Source: an uncultured bacterium
GTDB lineage: Bacteria; Verrucomicrobiota; Lentisphaeria; Victivallales; UBA1829
DNA: 51,510 nt
Assembly (NCBI GenBank): GCA_902774245.1
Contig: CACYHQ010000014.1
Coordinates: 1-51,510 of the forward strand
Direction of reading: 5' to 3'
Part shown: positions 24,295-35,054 of the stretch, in pieces
Numbering within the stretch: position 1 is the first letter of the stretch
Layout: each line of letters starts with the position of its first letter
Notes under the pieces: model-generated
Told to the model about the DNA's origin: nothing
What the model saw: only the letters and a program-made list of their open reading frames with translations
Databases searched by the model: none
Made by a program: the position numbers and the translations under genes

Positions 24295-27200
24295 ATGATG
24301 ACACCCCAAACGGAAATGGATTTTGACAGAAAGCCTGTCGTCTGCCGCAGAACGCGCATGGACGATCTGGCGGATATTCTGATCGACGAGATATTTGAGG
24401 AGATCCGGTGTGGGCGCGACCTTTTCCGCAGGATTCCGGTCATCGTGCCGAACCGGAGCATCGAACGGTATCTTTCCCTCCGGTTTGCGCACCGGCATGA
24501 GGTGACTGCCCAGATCGGGTTTTTGCCGCTGATGTCGGTCTTTCACCGGTTCATGCCCCGGAATCCCGCTCATGGCCGTCTGAACATCGACGAAAAGACG
24601 ATCGGCTGGCGCGTGTACCGGATCCTGCTGGAACGCGACTCCGAAACGGTGTTTCCCGAACTGATCCGGTGGGTCAACGGCGACGCGAAGAAACTGTATG
24701 AATTGTCCCGTCAGCTCGGAAGCCTGTATGACAAATATATCCTGTACCGCCCGGACTGGATCAACGCCTGGGAAGACGGGCGGATGCCGTCCGGCCTGGA
24801 GCGCGAACCCTCCGCGCTCTGGCAGGGCGAACTCTGGCGGCGCGTCGCGGGCGAAGACTGGAAAGGCAATCATTTCGCCGCGGTGTACGGGAAGATCCTG
24901 CGCGGCGAGGCGGATTCGGTTTCCGGTGCGGACAAGGCCGGGCCGATCCGTATTTTCGGGTTTTCGCAGCTGCCTCCGGCCGTGCTGCGGTGCCTGGAAC
25001 GTTTCAGCGGCGCGGGAACGTCCGTTACGCTGTATCATCTGGTGCCGGGCAAGACGTTCTTCATGGAGGACGTCCGCCGGGAAAAGGACGAGCTGAAGGA
25101 GTTTTTGACGCGGTATTTTCACGAGGGGCAGGACCCGGACTGCCTCCGGGAAGACATGGAGACGCTGTATTTCCAGCACAATCCGCTCGTGGCATCGTTC
25201 GCGATGCAGAGCCGCGTCCTGCTGAGCGGGACCGGCGACTGGGACGGCGATACGGACTACGATTACGAGGCGGAGGAACGTTCCGTGCCGGAAGACGACA
25301 CGGTCCTGCACCGGCTTCAGGACCGCATCCGGAGAGACATCAGGCCGCGCGGCGTGCAGGCTGCCGCCCGGAAAGATGGAAACGGCTGCCGTTCGGTCCA
25401 GATCCGGAGCTGCTATTCGGCGTTCCGCGAGGTCGAGGCGGCGCACAATTTCATCCTGCACTGTCTGGACGCGGACCCGGAGCTTTCGATCAAGGACATT
25501 TTCATCATGACGCCGTCCCCGTCCGAATACGCCCCTCTGGTGGATGCCGTGTTCAATCACTCGCACGAGACGGCGCGCCTTGACGTATCCGTGGCTGACC
25601 GACCTCAGACGGAGCGTCTGCCGTCGTACCGCACCCTGATGAAGATCCTGGCGCTGTTCAAAGGCGATTTCGCCGCGTCCGACGTCTTCGGGATCATGCA
25701 GGACCGCGAGCTTCAGGCACAGTGGGGACTTACGGCGGACGACTGCCAGTATTGCCTGACCTCGGCGACACGGGCGGGCATCCGCTGGGGCTGGGACGCG
25801 GACGAACACAGGCTTTCCGGCGGCGCGGCGTTCCCGGAAAACAGCTGGCGGACGGGATTCGACCGGATGCTGCTGGACTACGCCATGGACGCCGAGCCCG
25901 CGGTCCCGTACCGGATCAGCGATGAAAATGAAGTCTTCCCTGTGCCGGGATTCGACGGCAGCCGCGCCGACCTGCTGGGCAAATTCATCAGCCTGACCTC
26001 GAAACTGCACGAGATCGCCCGGTTCATGCGGAGACGCGAGCGCAACGGCATCCCGTTCGGGGAATGGGAATCCATGCTGACCGATGCTGCCGGGTATCTT
26101 TTTGGAAAGGAATCCGAGCTGAAGATCCTGTTGCAAAGCGTGTTGAGCGCATGGTTCCGCATTCTCGCGGACGCGGACGCCGAGGACGTACCGCTGACCA
26201 GCGGGATCGTGCTGGCGTATCTTCAGGACAAACACGTCCGGCCGGAGGACAACACCGTCGGGTTCATGCGCGGAAAGATCACGTTCTGCGGCCTGCGCCC
26301 CATGCGCAGCATCCCGGCCGACGCGATCCTGCTGCTCGGCATGGACCACGGGACTTTCCCGGAGGAGGACGACAACCGCGAATTCGACCTCATGCAGCAG
26401 TACCGGGACGCCGGGAAAGACGGTTCCGCCGCCGGACGCGAGCCGGGCGATCCGCTCCGGCGCGACGAATCGCGCCAGCTTTTCCTGGATACGCTCATGG
26501 CGGCGCGGAAATATTTGTATATCAGCTATATCGGACGGGACAACCACGACCGCAAGGAGAAACCGCCGTCCGCGTGCGTGGACGAACTCAAAAACTATCT
26601 GACGCAGGAATTCGGCAAAAACAGTTTTATCGACCTTCAGGAGCCGATCCATTCCTTCTCGACGGAGCTTTTCCGGTCCGGCGCGGTGAACCAGTCGTAT
26701 TCGGCGACGCTGCTGGCCGCCGCGAAGCAGATCGCGGATCCGGCGCGCGACCGGGAACAGCTGCCGTTGTTCCATATTCAATCCGGGATTCGTCAGGCAG
26801 GCGGGGAGGTAAAAAACCAACGAGTCGATCTTAACGAGCTGACGAAGTTCTTCCGCAATCCGGCCGGGGCCTTTGTCAAAAACGGCATTGACGCGTCCGT
26901 GACCGTGTACGGGAATGCGTCTCCGGAGGATTCGGAGATGTTCGAGGGCGGACTGGATTGGAGCTGGAAGGAAGAACTGCTCCAACTGTATCTGGAGACG
27001 GACGAAGCGGACCGCGCGGACCTGAAACGTGTGAGCTTGAAACGGATGAAACTGAACGGGGCCGAACCGTTGACGCAGACGGAGGACGACTGGCAGGACT
27101 GGGCGGAGATCGCCGAGCTTGCCCGCGGGATCGAAGCCGTTACGGCGGCTGGGACGGAAATGATCCCGGCTGAGGAAAGAGAGTTCGAGTATTCGGCGGA

Positions 27201-27768
27201 GGACGCCGGAGAATGCGGCATGGAGCTTCAAAACGTCCTTTCCGGTACATTCCGTACGACGCTGATCCTGCCGGAAGCGACCGTGTCTCCGTCCGGCGAT
27301 CCGGACGGGACCAGTGTTCAGGCGTTCCCATGCATGACGGACAGGATTTCCGGCTCGTTGCTGATCGATCCGATCATGAAGCACCTCCGGGCGAACCTCA
27401 GTCGGAAGACCCGGACGCGGATCGTATATTTTGACAAAAGGAAAGGTGTCGCGGCGTTTCTGGAGGCGGACGCGATGGAGCAGGCCGATGCGGAACAGGC
27501 AGTGAAGCGTCTCCTGTATCTTTATCAGGCAGGCATGCTCGCTCCGCTGCCGTTCTTCCCGAAGGCGTCTTACCAGCTTTTCCTGACGGGGAGCATGAAG
27601 GATGCGGAAAATGTCTGGGGCGGCGGATACAATTCTCCCGGGGACGCCGCGAAATTCGGCATGTTCTTCGGCGGCGCGATGCCGTCCGGCGCCCTGTTCG
27701 AATCCCTCGCGAAAGCATTTTTCGGCGCGGCGGTCTTCACTGGCGGGAAAGGAGGAGGGAAAGCATGA
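24295..27768 (+). CDS. recC: RecBCD enzyme subunit RecC
   Basis: 1157 residues, close to the usual RecC length of about 1120. RecC is an inactive helicase/nuclease-like subunit that scans for Chi. The N-terminus shows the RecC pattern PVIVPNRSIERYLSLRFA, then LPLMSVFHRFM. The middle contains FGFSQLPPAVLRCLERF and ILLLGMDHGTFPEEDD. The C-terminal region starts with DLNELTKFFRNPAGAFVKN, as in the RecC fold after the LF hinge. ATG 24295 (or 24298) is chosen by similarity; no strong ribosome site is visible, and a TTG at 24208 is an unlikely alternative. The stop overlaps recB (ATGA). Confidence 0.9.
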   Translation: MMTPQTEMDFDRKPVVCRRTRMDDLADILIDEIFEEIRCGRDLFRRIPVIVPNRSIERYLSLRFAHRHEVTAQIGFLPLMSVFHRFMPRNPAHGRLNIDEKTIGWRVYRILLERDSETVFPELIRWVNGDAKKLYELSRQLGSLYDKYILYRPDWINAWEDGRMPSGLEREPSALWQGELWRRVAGEDWKGNHFAAVYGKILRGEADSVSGADKAGPIRIFGFSQLPPAVLRCLERFSGAGTSVTLYHLVPGKTFFMEDVRREKDELKEFLTRYFHEGQDPDCLREDMETLYFQHNPLVASFAMQSRVLLSGTGDWDGDTDYDYEAEERSVPEDDTVLHRLQDRIRRDIRPRGVQAAARKDGNGCRSVQIRSCYSAFREVEAAHNFILHCLDADPELSIKDIFIMTPSPSEYAPLVDAVFNHSHETARLDVSVADRPQTERLPSYRTLMKILALFKGDFAASDVFGIMQDRELQAQWGLTADDCQYCLTSATRAGIRWGWDADEHRLSGGAAFPENSWRTGFDRMLLDYAMDAEPAVPYRISDENEVFPVPGFDGSRADLLGKFISLTSKLHEIARFMRRRERNGIPFGEWESMLTDAAGYLFGKESELKILLQSVLSAWFRILADADAEDVPLTSGIVLAYLQDKHVRPEDNTVGFMRGKITFCGLRPMRSIPADAILLLGMDHGTFPEEDDNREFDLMQQYRDAGKDGSAAGREPGDPLRRDESRQLFLDTLMAARKYLYISYIGRDNHDRKEKPPSACVDELKNYLTQEFGKNSFIDLQEPIHSFSTELFRSGAVNQSYSATLLAAAKQIADPARDREQLPLFHIQSGIRQAGGEVKNQRVDLNELTKFFRNPAGAFVKNGIDASVTVYGNASPEDSEMFEGGLDWSWKEELLQLYLETDEADRADLKRVSLKRMKLNGAEPLTQTEDDWQDWAEIAELARGIEAVTAAGTEMIPAEEREFEYSAEDAGECGMELQNVLSGTFRTTLILPEATVSPSGDPDGTSVQAFPCMTDRISGSLLIDPIMKHLRANLSRKTRTRIVYFDKRKGVAAFLEADAMEQADAEQAVKRLLYLYQAGMLAPLPFFPKASYQLFLTGSMKDAENVWGGGYNSPGDAAKFGMFFGGAMPSGALFESLAKAFFGAAVFTGGKGGGKA

Positions 27769-30700
27769 ACCTTTCCGACTATCCCATCGACCGCGGGCGG
27801 TACCTGATCGAGGCGAGCGCCGGGACCGGCAAGACCTACACGATCACGCACCTCATCCTGCGCCTGATCCTGCAGGGGGTCCCCGTGCGGAAGATCCTCG
27901 TCACGACATTTTCCAATGCCGCCGCGGACGAACTGAAGGCCCGCATCCTCGCGCTCCTGAACGAGGAGCTGGTCAAACTGATCCCCGCGCCGGAGTCCGC
28001 GGATGCCCCCGGGGCGTATCATCCCGACATTTTCACTCCGACAGAAGACCTGAAATCGAGGATATTGCTTCAGCTCGCCGTCAGCTCGATCGACGAAATG
28101 ACCGTGAGCACGATCCACGGGTTCTGCCAGAAGATGCTCCGGGAGTTCGCGCTCAAATCCGGCAAGGGGTTCGAGGTCGAACTCGTCCCGGACGAATCCC
28201 CGTACCGGGACCGTCTGGTGCGCGCGTTCTGCCGCGAACGTTTCTATACTGGCGGCGCCTCGAAAGACGGATCGTTCGACGATCTGTGCCGTGCGGCGGC
28301 TTTTGCTTCGGAGCCGGTTGACCGGGATTCCTTCGACGGCGAGGCGCTGAACGACACTCAGACGCTCCGCCGGGACGTGTACCGTTATGTCCGGGACAGG
28401 CTTCCGGCGGAACTGGAGAAGGACGGCGCGATGTCGTTCAACGACATGATCCGGGACCTGGACGCGGCGCTTCAGACGGACGACGGTCTGGCGAAGCTGA
28501 TCCGGGCGCGGTACCAGGCCGTTTTCGTGGACGAATTCCAGGATACCGACCGGATCCAGTACCGCATCTTCGACCGGTGTTTCCCGAAGGGCTGTCCCAA
28601 TCTTTTCTACATGATCGGCGACCCCAAGCAGGCTATCTACGGATTTCGCGGCGCGGATATTTACACCTATCTCCGGGCGAAAAACACGGCGGACGCCCGG
28701 TTTACCCTCACGAAAAACTTCAGAAGCTCGCCCGCCATGATCGAGGCCGTAAATCGGATGTTCGGCGACGGCGAACCGGACGAGGGGCACACGACCGAGG
28801 GCGTTTTCCTTCAGAACGACATCCCGTTCGTTTCGATCGCGTCGGGGAAGGGCGACGGGGAATTCCCCGCCAATTCCGGCGGAAGCATGCGCCTCAGACA
28901 TTATGCAGGCAAAAAAGACGAATGCGCACGCCGGATCGCGGAGGATGTCGTGCGCGAGATACGCTATCTGCTTTCGGAAGATTGCCCCGTGCGCGTGTTT
29001 GAGAAAGACGGCGAGGCGGACACTCCTGTTTCTAGACCGCTCCGCGCGTCCGACATCGCGATCCTGGTGCAGCGGCACGAGGAGGCCGCCGGATTCGTGG
29101 CCATGCTGAACCGGGAGGGGATTGCGGCGTCCGCGTGCAAGTCCGGCAAGGTCTACGACACGGACGAGGCGAAGCTCTTGCGCCTGCTGCTCCGGTGCTT
29201 CCTGCATCCCGACATGCGGACGGTCCGGGGGCTGATGCTTTCCCCGTTCTTCCGCATTTCCGCCGCGGACGCCGCCGCCAATCCGGCATGGTGCGAGTCA
29301 CTCATGAAACAGCTCGCGGACTGCGGCAGGGTATGGGCGCAGTCGGGATTCCCCGCCGCCTTCCTGCAATTCCTGGATACTCCGTTCCTGGGCGGTTCCC
29401 CGCGCGGACACATCCTGTCCGAGTTCAACGGCGAACGCGTGATCACGAACCTCATCCAGCTGATGGAACTGCTGTTCCGGAAGGAAGCGGAGGAACACCT
29501 TCTGCCGGAGGATGTTTACAATAGTTTGAACGCGATCATCGAGGGGCATGCGGACAGCGGCGACGCGGGCGGTTCCGAGGACAATCCCGACCAGCTTCGC
29601 CTCGATCGGGATTCCGCCTCGGTGCAGATCCTGACCATGTTCGCGGCGAAGGGGCTGGAGTTTCCCGTGGTGTTCATCCCGTATCCCGCCATGCGGGACT
29701 GGAACTACATGCAGCGCAACGTGATCGCATACCGGATCAACACGGCGGCGCAGGCGGGGGCAACCACCTCGCCGGAGTACGGCGAAACGGTCCTGGATTT
29801 CGGCATGAGCGATGCGAACAAGGCGACGGCCAAAGACGAGGAATTCCGGAGTTCACTGCGGCTTCTCTACGTGGCGCTCACCCGTGCTTCCCTCATCACG
29901 TATCTCTATACGCGCCAGCTCGCGAAGCCGGGCAGAAACGCCATTAATTTCACGAACTCCGCTCAGGGCATCCTCCTGATGTCGCATGAACATGGCGCAG
30001 GGGAATCCGGTGCTGCCGGAAAGACCATTGTGGAACAGCAGTGGAAGGCCGGTTATTTTGCCGGATCGAAGGATCTTCTGCCCCAGCCGGCCGCCGCCTG
30101 GTGGACGGATCTGGACGAGCCGGAAAACGGCGGAGCGTTCCATATCCGCCGGAACGGCGTTTTCGAGCGGCATTTCGGTATGCGCGACGACATCGGGCCG
30201 CTCCGTCCGGACGATGCGCCGGAGAGACTCGAGGCGGCGGAGTTCACTGGAGAGGTCCGCGACGACTGGAGCATCATGAGCTTCTCGGCGTTCCACAACA
30301 TCCTGAACGACCGGGCGGACGCGGAAACGGAAACTCCGGCGGACATGGATGAACGCAATGATGCGCTCTCCGAGGCGATAGAGCCTGAAACAGACGGTGA
30401 AGCGCCGGATGTGCTGTCCGCCGATTTGAACTTGTTCCGGGACTTCCCGCGTGGCGCGACCGTCGGCAGCATGACGCACAAACTTCTGGAAAACTGCACC
30501 GGACACTTCGATCTGTTCGCCTCGACGGGGCAGGGGGACTTCGATGTGGTTCAAAATCGTGTCGCTGCCGTCCTCCGGGAATTCGGTTATGACGCCGAAA
30601 ACGAGACCTTGAAACGTCAGCTCGTCGACGGCGTATCCCGTACGCTTCAAATTACTCTGCCGGGCATGGGCATCTCCCTCTCCGAACTCGATCAGGACCG

Positions 30701-31187
30701 GATGGTCCCGGAAATGGAATTCTTCCTGGATGCTCCGTCCAGCCTCGACATCGGGCGCATCACGGGCATTCTGTCCACGTCCGCCTCTGAGCAGGCGCGG
30801 GCTCTGATCGACCGGGCGGACATCGCCCTCGACAAAAAAGGCATTCTCAACGGCATCATCGACCTCGTCTTCGAGCACGACGGCAAATATTACATCGTGG
30901 ACTGGAAAACGAACTGGCTTGGCGGTTCCGATGCGGACTACGCGCCGGACCGCGTCCGCTCTGCGATGGGGCACGCCGGATACGTCCTGCAATCCTACCT
31001 CTACGCGACCGCCCTCCTTCAGATGCTCCGTCAACGCGGCATGGATTACGGTTCGTTCGGCGGCATCTATTATTTCTTCCTGCGCGGGGTGAAACGCGGG
31101 ACACGGAACGGCATCTGGTTCGACGTTCCGCCGCGGGATTGCCTCGATAACCTCCTGGCGCTCTTCCGGAAAGGAGACGGAGAATGA
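27765..31187 (+). CDS. recB: RecBCD enzyme subunit RecB (helicase/nuclease)
   Basis: 1140 residues. UvrD-type helicase motifs: Walker A EASAGTGKT at 16-24, motif Ia TFSNAAADELKARI, motif II VDEFQDTD near residue 250, motif III IGDPKQAIYGFRGAD, and motif VI RLLYVALTRA. The C-terminal nuclease has Asp1033 (GIIDLVFEHDG), Asp1046 and Lys1048 (YIVDWKTNW). The 13 and 2 residue spacing equals Asp1067, Asp1080 and Lys1082 of E. coli RecB. It is therefore probably an active 3'-5' helicase and nuclease. The start overlaps the recC stop by four bases. Confidence 0.97.
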   Translation: MNLSDYPIDRGRYLIEASAGTGKTYTITHLILRLILQGVPVRKILVTTFSNAAADELKARILALLNEELVKLIPAPESADAPGAYHPDIFTPTEDLKSRILLQLAVSSIDEMTVSTIHGFCQKMLREFALKSGKGFEVELVPDESPYRDRLVRAFCRERFYTGGASKDGSFDDLCRAAAFASEPVDRDSFDGEALNDTQTLRRDVYRYVRDRLPAELEKDGAMSFNDMIRDLDAALQTDDGLAKLIRARYQAVFVDEFQDTDRIQYRIFDRCFPKGCPNLFYMIGDPKQAIYGFRGADIYTYLRAKNTADARFTLTKNFRSSPAMIEAVNRMFGDGEPDEGHTTEGVFLQNDIPFVSIASGKGDGEFPANSGGSMRLRHYAGKKDECARRIAEDVVREIRYLLSEDCPVRVFEKDGEADTPVSRPLRASDIAILVQRHEEAAGFVAMLNREGIAASACKSGKVYDTDEAKLLRLLLRCFLHPDMRTVRGLMLSPFFRISAADAAANPAWCESLMKQLADCGRVWAQSGFPAAFLQFLDTPFLGGSPRGHILSEFNGERVITNLIQLMELLFRKEAEEHLLPEDVYNSLNAIIEGHADSGDAGGSEDNPDQLRLDRDSASVQILTMFAAKGLEFPVVFIPYPAMRDWNYMQRNVIAYRINTAAQAGATTSPEYGETVLDFGMSDANKATAKDEEFRSSLRLLYVALTRASLITYLYTRQLAKPGRNAINFTNSAQGILLMSHEHGAGESGAAGKTIVEQQWKAGYFAGSKDLLPQPAAAWWTDLDEPENGGAFHIRRNGVFERHFGMRDDIGPLRPDDAPERLEAAEFTGEVRDDWSIMSFSAFHNILNDRADAETETPADMDERNDALSEAIEPETDGEAPDVLSADLNLFRDFPRGATVGSMTHKLLENCTGHFDLFASTGQGDFDVVQNRVAAVLREFGYDAENETLKRQLVDGVSRTLQITLPGMGISLSELDQDRMVPEMEFFLDAPSSLDIGRITGILSTSASEQARALIDRADIALDKKGILNGIIDLVFEHDGKYYIVDWKTNWLGGSDADYAPDRVRSAMGHAGYVLQSYLYATALLQMLRQRGMDYGSFGGIYYFFLRGVKRGTRNGIWFDVPPRDCLDNLLALFRKGDGE

Positions 31188-33055
31188 CGACCATCTTTGA
31201 GTTTCTGAATCAGCTACGCGGATGCGGCATGCTCGCGGACATCGACGTCGCCTTCGCGCGGTTCCTCGGCGGAAACGCCGGCAGCGATCCCGCTCTGACA
31301 CTTCTCGCCGCGCTCGTTTCCAACGCCGCATCCATGCACGGGGAGATCGCCCTGGCTGAGAACAAAATCGGAACGCGCGGAAAGCTCCGGTACTATCTGG
31401 AAAACCTTTCCGCCGGGGACAATGACGACGCTATGCAGGATCCCGATAAAACGGTTGACTTCGGTTTTGTCGACCGGCTGAATAACTGGCCTCCGGCTCC
31501 GAATGCATTTCCATGTCTTTTCCGGGAGTATCATCCCGACTCGGGCGAGGCATTCCAGCCAGCCCCGCTGCTTCTGGTAAACGGGCTGTATTACCTCGGA
31601 CGCGCGTTCCAGAACGAACTCTTCCTGCGCGATTATCTGCTGTCGCGCACGCTTGATGCGCATTCCGCCGAATCCATTTCGTTTGAAACGGTTACGAAAC
31701 TTGAACTTGGCGACGAACAGAAGTCCGCCGCGATCGCCGCGGTCAACTCGAAGTTCCTCGTCATCAGCGGCGGTCCCGGGACCGGCAAGACGACGATCGT
31801 GTCCATCATCCTCGCTCTTCGAGGAGAAAAACCCTCCGACGTGATCCTGTGCGCCCCGACCGGAAAGGCGCAGATGCGCATGAAACAGGCGCTGGACGGG
31901 CAGCTGGGCAATCTGCGCGACGAATCGCGCCGAGCGGAGATCGCGCAGATCCAGTCGTCCACCATCCACCGTCTGCTCTCCTGGAATCCGCAGGACGGAG
32001 CGTTCCGCCATAACCGGAACAACCCGCTCCGCTACAAGCTCTTCATCGTCGACGAATGCTCCATGATCGCGCAGTCGCTCATGGTCAGCCTTCTGAAAGC
32101 CGTCCCCGATGACGCGTCGGTCATCCTGCTGGGCGACCGCTACCAGCTGTCCTCCGTGGAACCCGGCTCCGTCTTCGGCGATTTCTGCTCCATCCTGCGC
32201 GCTTCCGCGCCGGGCTGTCTCACCGAGCTCAACTTCAGCCGCCGTTTCAAGCAGGGCGGCGAGATCTGCAAGATGAAGGACGCAATCAACGAGGGACAGG
32301 CGGAAGAGGCCTGGAATACCATGACGCAGCCGGATCGGGAGGCGGTCGTCTCTCACAACATCCCGTCGAGACAAGCGCTCCGTCAATTCCTGCTGGACGA
32401 GATCGAGGGAGCGGACGCATGGTTCCATAAAAAAGGCTCCGTCGCGGTCCGCTACTGCGACGAGGACGCCATCGATGCCGCATGGGTGCGTTTCGAGCAG
32501 TTCCGCATCCTGACGCCGTTCAATGTCGGTCCGTACGGCGCAAACGCGCTCAACAGACTCGCCCGCTCCATCCTCGGATTCCCGGACACGGGCGGTCCCG
32601 TCCCCGGCGAGACCTTCCTGGTCCTCCGGAACGACTACGGCACAAACGTGTTCAACGGCGACACCGGCATCCTGTGGTTCGCCGATGACGACGGCCGTCC
32701 GCTCCGGCGGTCGGAAGCCGGAAGCCGCGCGAACCGTCTGCTGGTCTTCTTCCCCGATCCCGCCTCCGAGTACAAATGGCGCGGGATCCCGCCGGAATCC
32801 CTGCCGCAATACGCGCCAGCATACGCGTTCACCATCCACAAATCCCAGGGCAGCGACTATGACAACATCTTGCTGTTCCTGCCGCCGTCCGGCTCGGACC
32901 ATGGCATCGTGACGCGCGAATCCGTCTACACCGGCCTGACCCGTGCGAAGAAAAAAGCCGTGATCGCCGCCGGACACGATGCCTTCTGCGAAGCGGTCGA
33001 ACGGCATATCGACCGTGTTTCCGGCCTGCCGCGTCTCTGTGCGCAGGACAAATGA
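31184..33055 (+). CDS. recD: RecBCD enzyme subunit RecD (5'-3' helicase)
   Basis: 623 residues, E. coli RecD being 608. An N-terminal RecB-contact region covers about 1-150. The SF1B helicase follows: Walker A SGGPGTGKTT at about 195-204, motif II IVDECSM, GDRYQLSSVEPGSVFGD as motif III, and the C-terminal AYAFTIHKSQGSDYDN and GLTRAKKK motifs. It completes a full recC-recB-recD set; the ATG overlaps the recB stop. No E. coli-style ptrA lies between recC and recB. Confidence 0.96.
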   Translation: MTTIFEFLNQLRGCGMLADIDVAFARFLGGNAGSDPALTLLAALVSNAASMHGEIALAENKIGTRGKLRYYLENLSAGDNDDAMQDPDKTVDFGFVDRLNNWPPAPNAFPCLFREYHPDSGEAFQPAPLLLVNGLYYLGRAFQNELFLRDYLLSRTLDAHSAESISFETVTKLELGDEQKSAAIAAVNSKFLVISGGPGTGKTTIVSIILALRGEKPSDVILCAPTGKAQMRMKQALDGQLGNLRDESRRAEIAQIQSSTIHRLLSWNPQDGAFRHNRNNPLRYKLFIVDECSMIAQSLMVSLLKAVPDDASVILLGDRYQLSSVEPGSVFGDFCSILRASAPGCLTELNFSRRFKQGGEICKMKDAINEGQAEEAWNTMTQPDREAVVSHNIPSRQALRQFLLDEIEGADAWFHKKGSVAVRYCDEDAIDAAWVRFEQFRILTPFNVGPYGANALNRLARSILGFPDTGGPVPGETFLVLRNDYGTNVFNGDTGILWFADDDGRPLRRSEAGSRANRLLVFFPDPASEYKWRGIPPESLPQYAPAYAFTIHKSQGSDYDNILLFLPPSGSDHGIVTRESVYTGLTRAKKKAVIAAGHDAFCEAVERHIDRVSGLPRLCAQDK

Positions 33056-33143
33056 GCGTCTCGGAGAAACGTTAAAAAACGCCCTGCGGAAAGCCAAAAC
33101 GGAATATCAGCTCATTCGCGCCCGTTTTTTCCCGTTTTTCTAC

Positions 33144-33172
33144 TTGACTTTATTACCTGAATCGAATATATT
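33144..33172 (+). promoter_or_regulatory. Promoter of the GH27 gene
   Basis: TTGACT (33144-33149) and TATATT (33167-33172) are 17 bp apart in the 202-base gap behind recD. Transcription would begin near 33180, giving a leader of about 80 bases. No clear terminator of recD is seen in 33056-33143. Confidence 0.75.
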
Positions 33173-33257
33173 AACCGGGAAATGCGCGGAGCGGCTTCAA
33201 TCTACCTCAGAAACCGCCCGCTTTCCGATTCATACAACCTCAACTCAGGAGTTTTCA

Positions 33258-35030
33258 ATGAAAGCGACACTCAAAACTCTTACGCTCGCATGCGCCATGA
33301 TCGCGGGCGCGGCTCTCTCCGCGGCCGATTTCCATGACTGGGCGCCGACTCCGCCGATGGGCTGGAACAGCTTCGACTGCTTCGGCCTCAGCCTGACCGA
33401 GGCGCAGGCGAAGGAACAGGCCGAAGCCATGATCAAACAGCTGAAGCCGTTCGGCTGGGACGTCTTCGTGATCGACCACCAGTGGTACAACGACAACCAG
33501 AAGGGATTCCAGAGCGACGCCCGCCACCAGTTCTCCATGGACGAATACGGCCGCTTCATCCCCGGACCGGAACGCTTCCCGTCCTCCAAGGACGGCAAGG
33601 GCCTGAAACCGCTCGCCGACTACATGCACGAACGCGGCCTGAAGATCGGCGTGCACCTGATGCGCGGCATCCCGCGTCAGGCGGTCCGCGAGAACACCAA
33701 GGTGAAGGGCACGAACTACCGCGCACAGGACATCGCCAACACCCGCAGCATCTGCCCGTGGAACTCCGATATGTACGGCGTCGACATGAGCAAGCCCGGC
33801 GCGCAGGAATACTACGACTCCCTCTTCGAGCAGTTCGCCGAGTGGGGTCTTGACTTCATCAAGATCGACGACCTTTCCCGTCCGTACGCCACCGCCGAGA
33901 TCGAGGCGATTCGCAAGGCCATCGACAAATGCGGCCGTCCGATCATCCTCAGTCTTTCCCCCGGCGACACCCCGATCCAGAACGGCAAGCACGCCGACGA
34001 GCACGCCAACATGTGGCGCGTCTCCGACGACTTCTGGGACCGCTGGTCTCCGCTGTACGGCATGTTCGGCCGTCTGCACCGCTGGGAACCCTACCGCATC
34101 AAAGGCTCCTGGCCGGACGCCGACATGCTCCCGTTCGGCATCATCCAGTTCAACCGCAAGACCAACTTCACGCAGGACGAACAGCGTCTGTGCTTCTCGC
34201 TCTGGTCGATCGCGCGTTCCCCGCTCATCCTCGGCGCGGACATGACCAAGCTCGACGAGTGGACGCTGAAACTCCTCACGAACAAAGAGGTCATCGAGAT
34301 CAACCAGAACAGCGAAAACAACCGCCAGCTCTCGCAGAAGGGCGACCTCTTCGTGTGGGCGGCGGACGTCCCCGGCAGCAAGGATAAATACGTCGCGCTG
34401 TTCAACGCCTCCACGCCCGGCACGCACAACATTGATTACCAGAAGGCCAAATTCCACAGCATCAAGGTCGGCGGCTCCGGCATCCGCGAAACGGAGATCA
34501 AGGCCGATATCGGCGGCGCGAAGTCGTTCGCACTGGCCGTGACCGACGGCGGCGACGGCATCAACTTCGACCACGCGGCCTGGCTGGAACCCGTCCTCTC
34601 CGGTCCCGCGGGCACGAAGAAGCTCACCGAACTCCGCTGGAAGAGCGCCACGGCGGGCTGGGGCAATCCCCGCGTCGGACAGTCCTCCGACGGCCGCCGG
34701 ATCGACGGCATCGGCACGCACGCCGCCTCGGTCATCATCTACGACCGTCCGGAAGGTTACGACACCCTCACCGCGCGCGGCGTCCTGGCCGACGGCATGG
34801 ATCGTCAGGGCGGCACGATCGAATTCCTCGTTCTGACCGACGAAGCGTTCGATGTGGAAGTCAAGGACACGGCGGAAGTCTCCGTGGACTTCGCCGAACT
34901 CGGCATCGGCAAGAAGGCCAAAGTCCGCGACCTGTGGGAAGGCAAGGATCTCGGCACGTTCGAAGGTTCCTTCTCTCAGACGCTCAAATGCCATGCCGCG
35001 GGCGTCTACCGCATCTCTCCGGCCGACTGA
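33258..35030 (+). CDS. Secreted GH27 alpha-galactosidase with C-terminal NPCBM-like domain
   Basis: 590 residues. A signal peptide ends near residue 24 (GAALSAAD). The GH27 barrel shows TPPMGWNSFDCFG near 33-45, the nucleophile Asp204 in FIKIDD, and the acid/base Asp258 in WRVSDDFWDRW. LWSIARSPLILGADM follows, as in alpha-galactosidases. After a beta domain, residues about 450-590 carry GIGTHAASVIIYD, the mark of NPCBM carbohydrate-binding modules. Alpha-galactosidase or alpha-N-acetylgalactosaminidase activity is expected. CAGGAG stands six bases before ATG 33258. A strong terminator follows. Confidence 0.93.
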   Translation: MKATLKTLTLACAMIAGAALSAADFHDWAPTPPMGWNSFDCFGLSLTEAQAKEQAEAMIKQLKPFGWDVFVIDHQWYNDNQKGFQSDARHQFSMDEYGRFIPGPERFPSSKDGKGLKPLADYMHERGLKIGVHLMRGIPRQAVRENTKVKGTNYRAQDIANTRSICPWNSDMYGVDMSKPGAQEYYDSLFEQFAEWGLDFIKIDDLSRPYATAEIEAIRKAIDKCGRPIILSLSPGDTPIQNGKHADEHANMWRVSDDFWDRWSPLYGMFGRLHRWEPYRIKGSWPDADMLPFGIIQFNRKTNFTQDEQRLCFSLWSIARSPLILGADMTKLDEWTLKLLTNKEVIEINQNSENNRQLSQKGDLFVWAADVPGSKDKYVALFNASTPGTHNIDYQKAKFHSIKVGGSGIRETEIKADIGGAKSFALAVTDGGDGINFDHAAWLEPVLSGPAGTKKLTELRWKSATAGWGNPRVGQSSDGRRIDGIGTHAASVIIYDRPEGYDTLTARGVLADGMDRQGGTIEFLVLTDEAFDVEVKDTAEVSVDFAELGIGKKAKVRDLWEGKDLGTFEGSFSQTLKCHAAGVYRISPAD

Positions 35031-35054
35031 AATAAAAATCAGTCTTTCCTGAAC

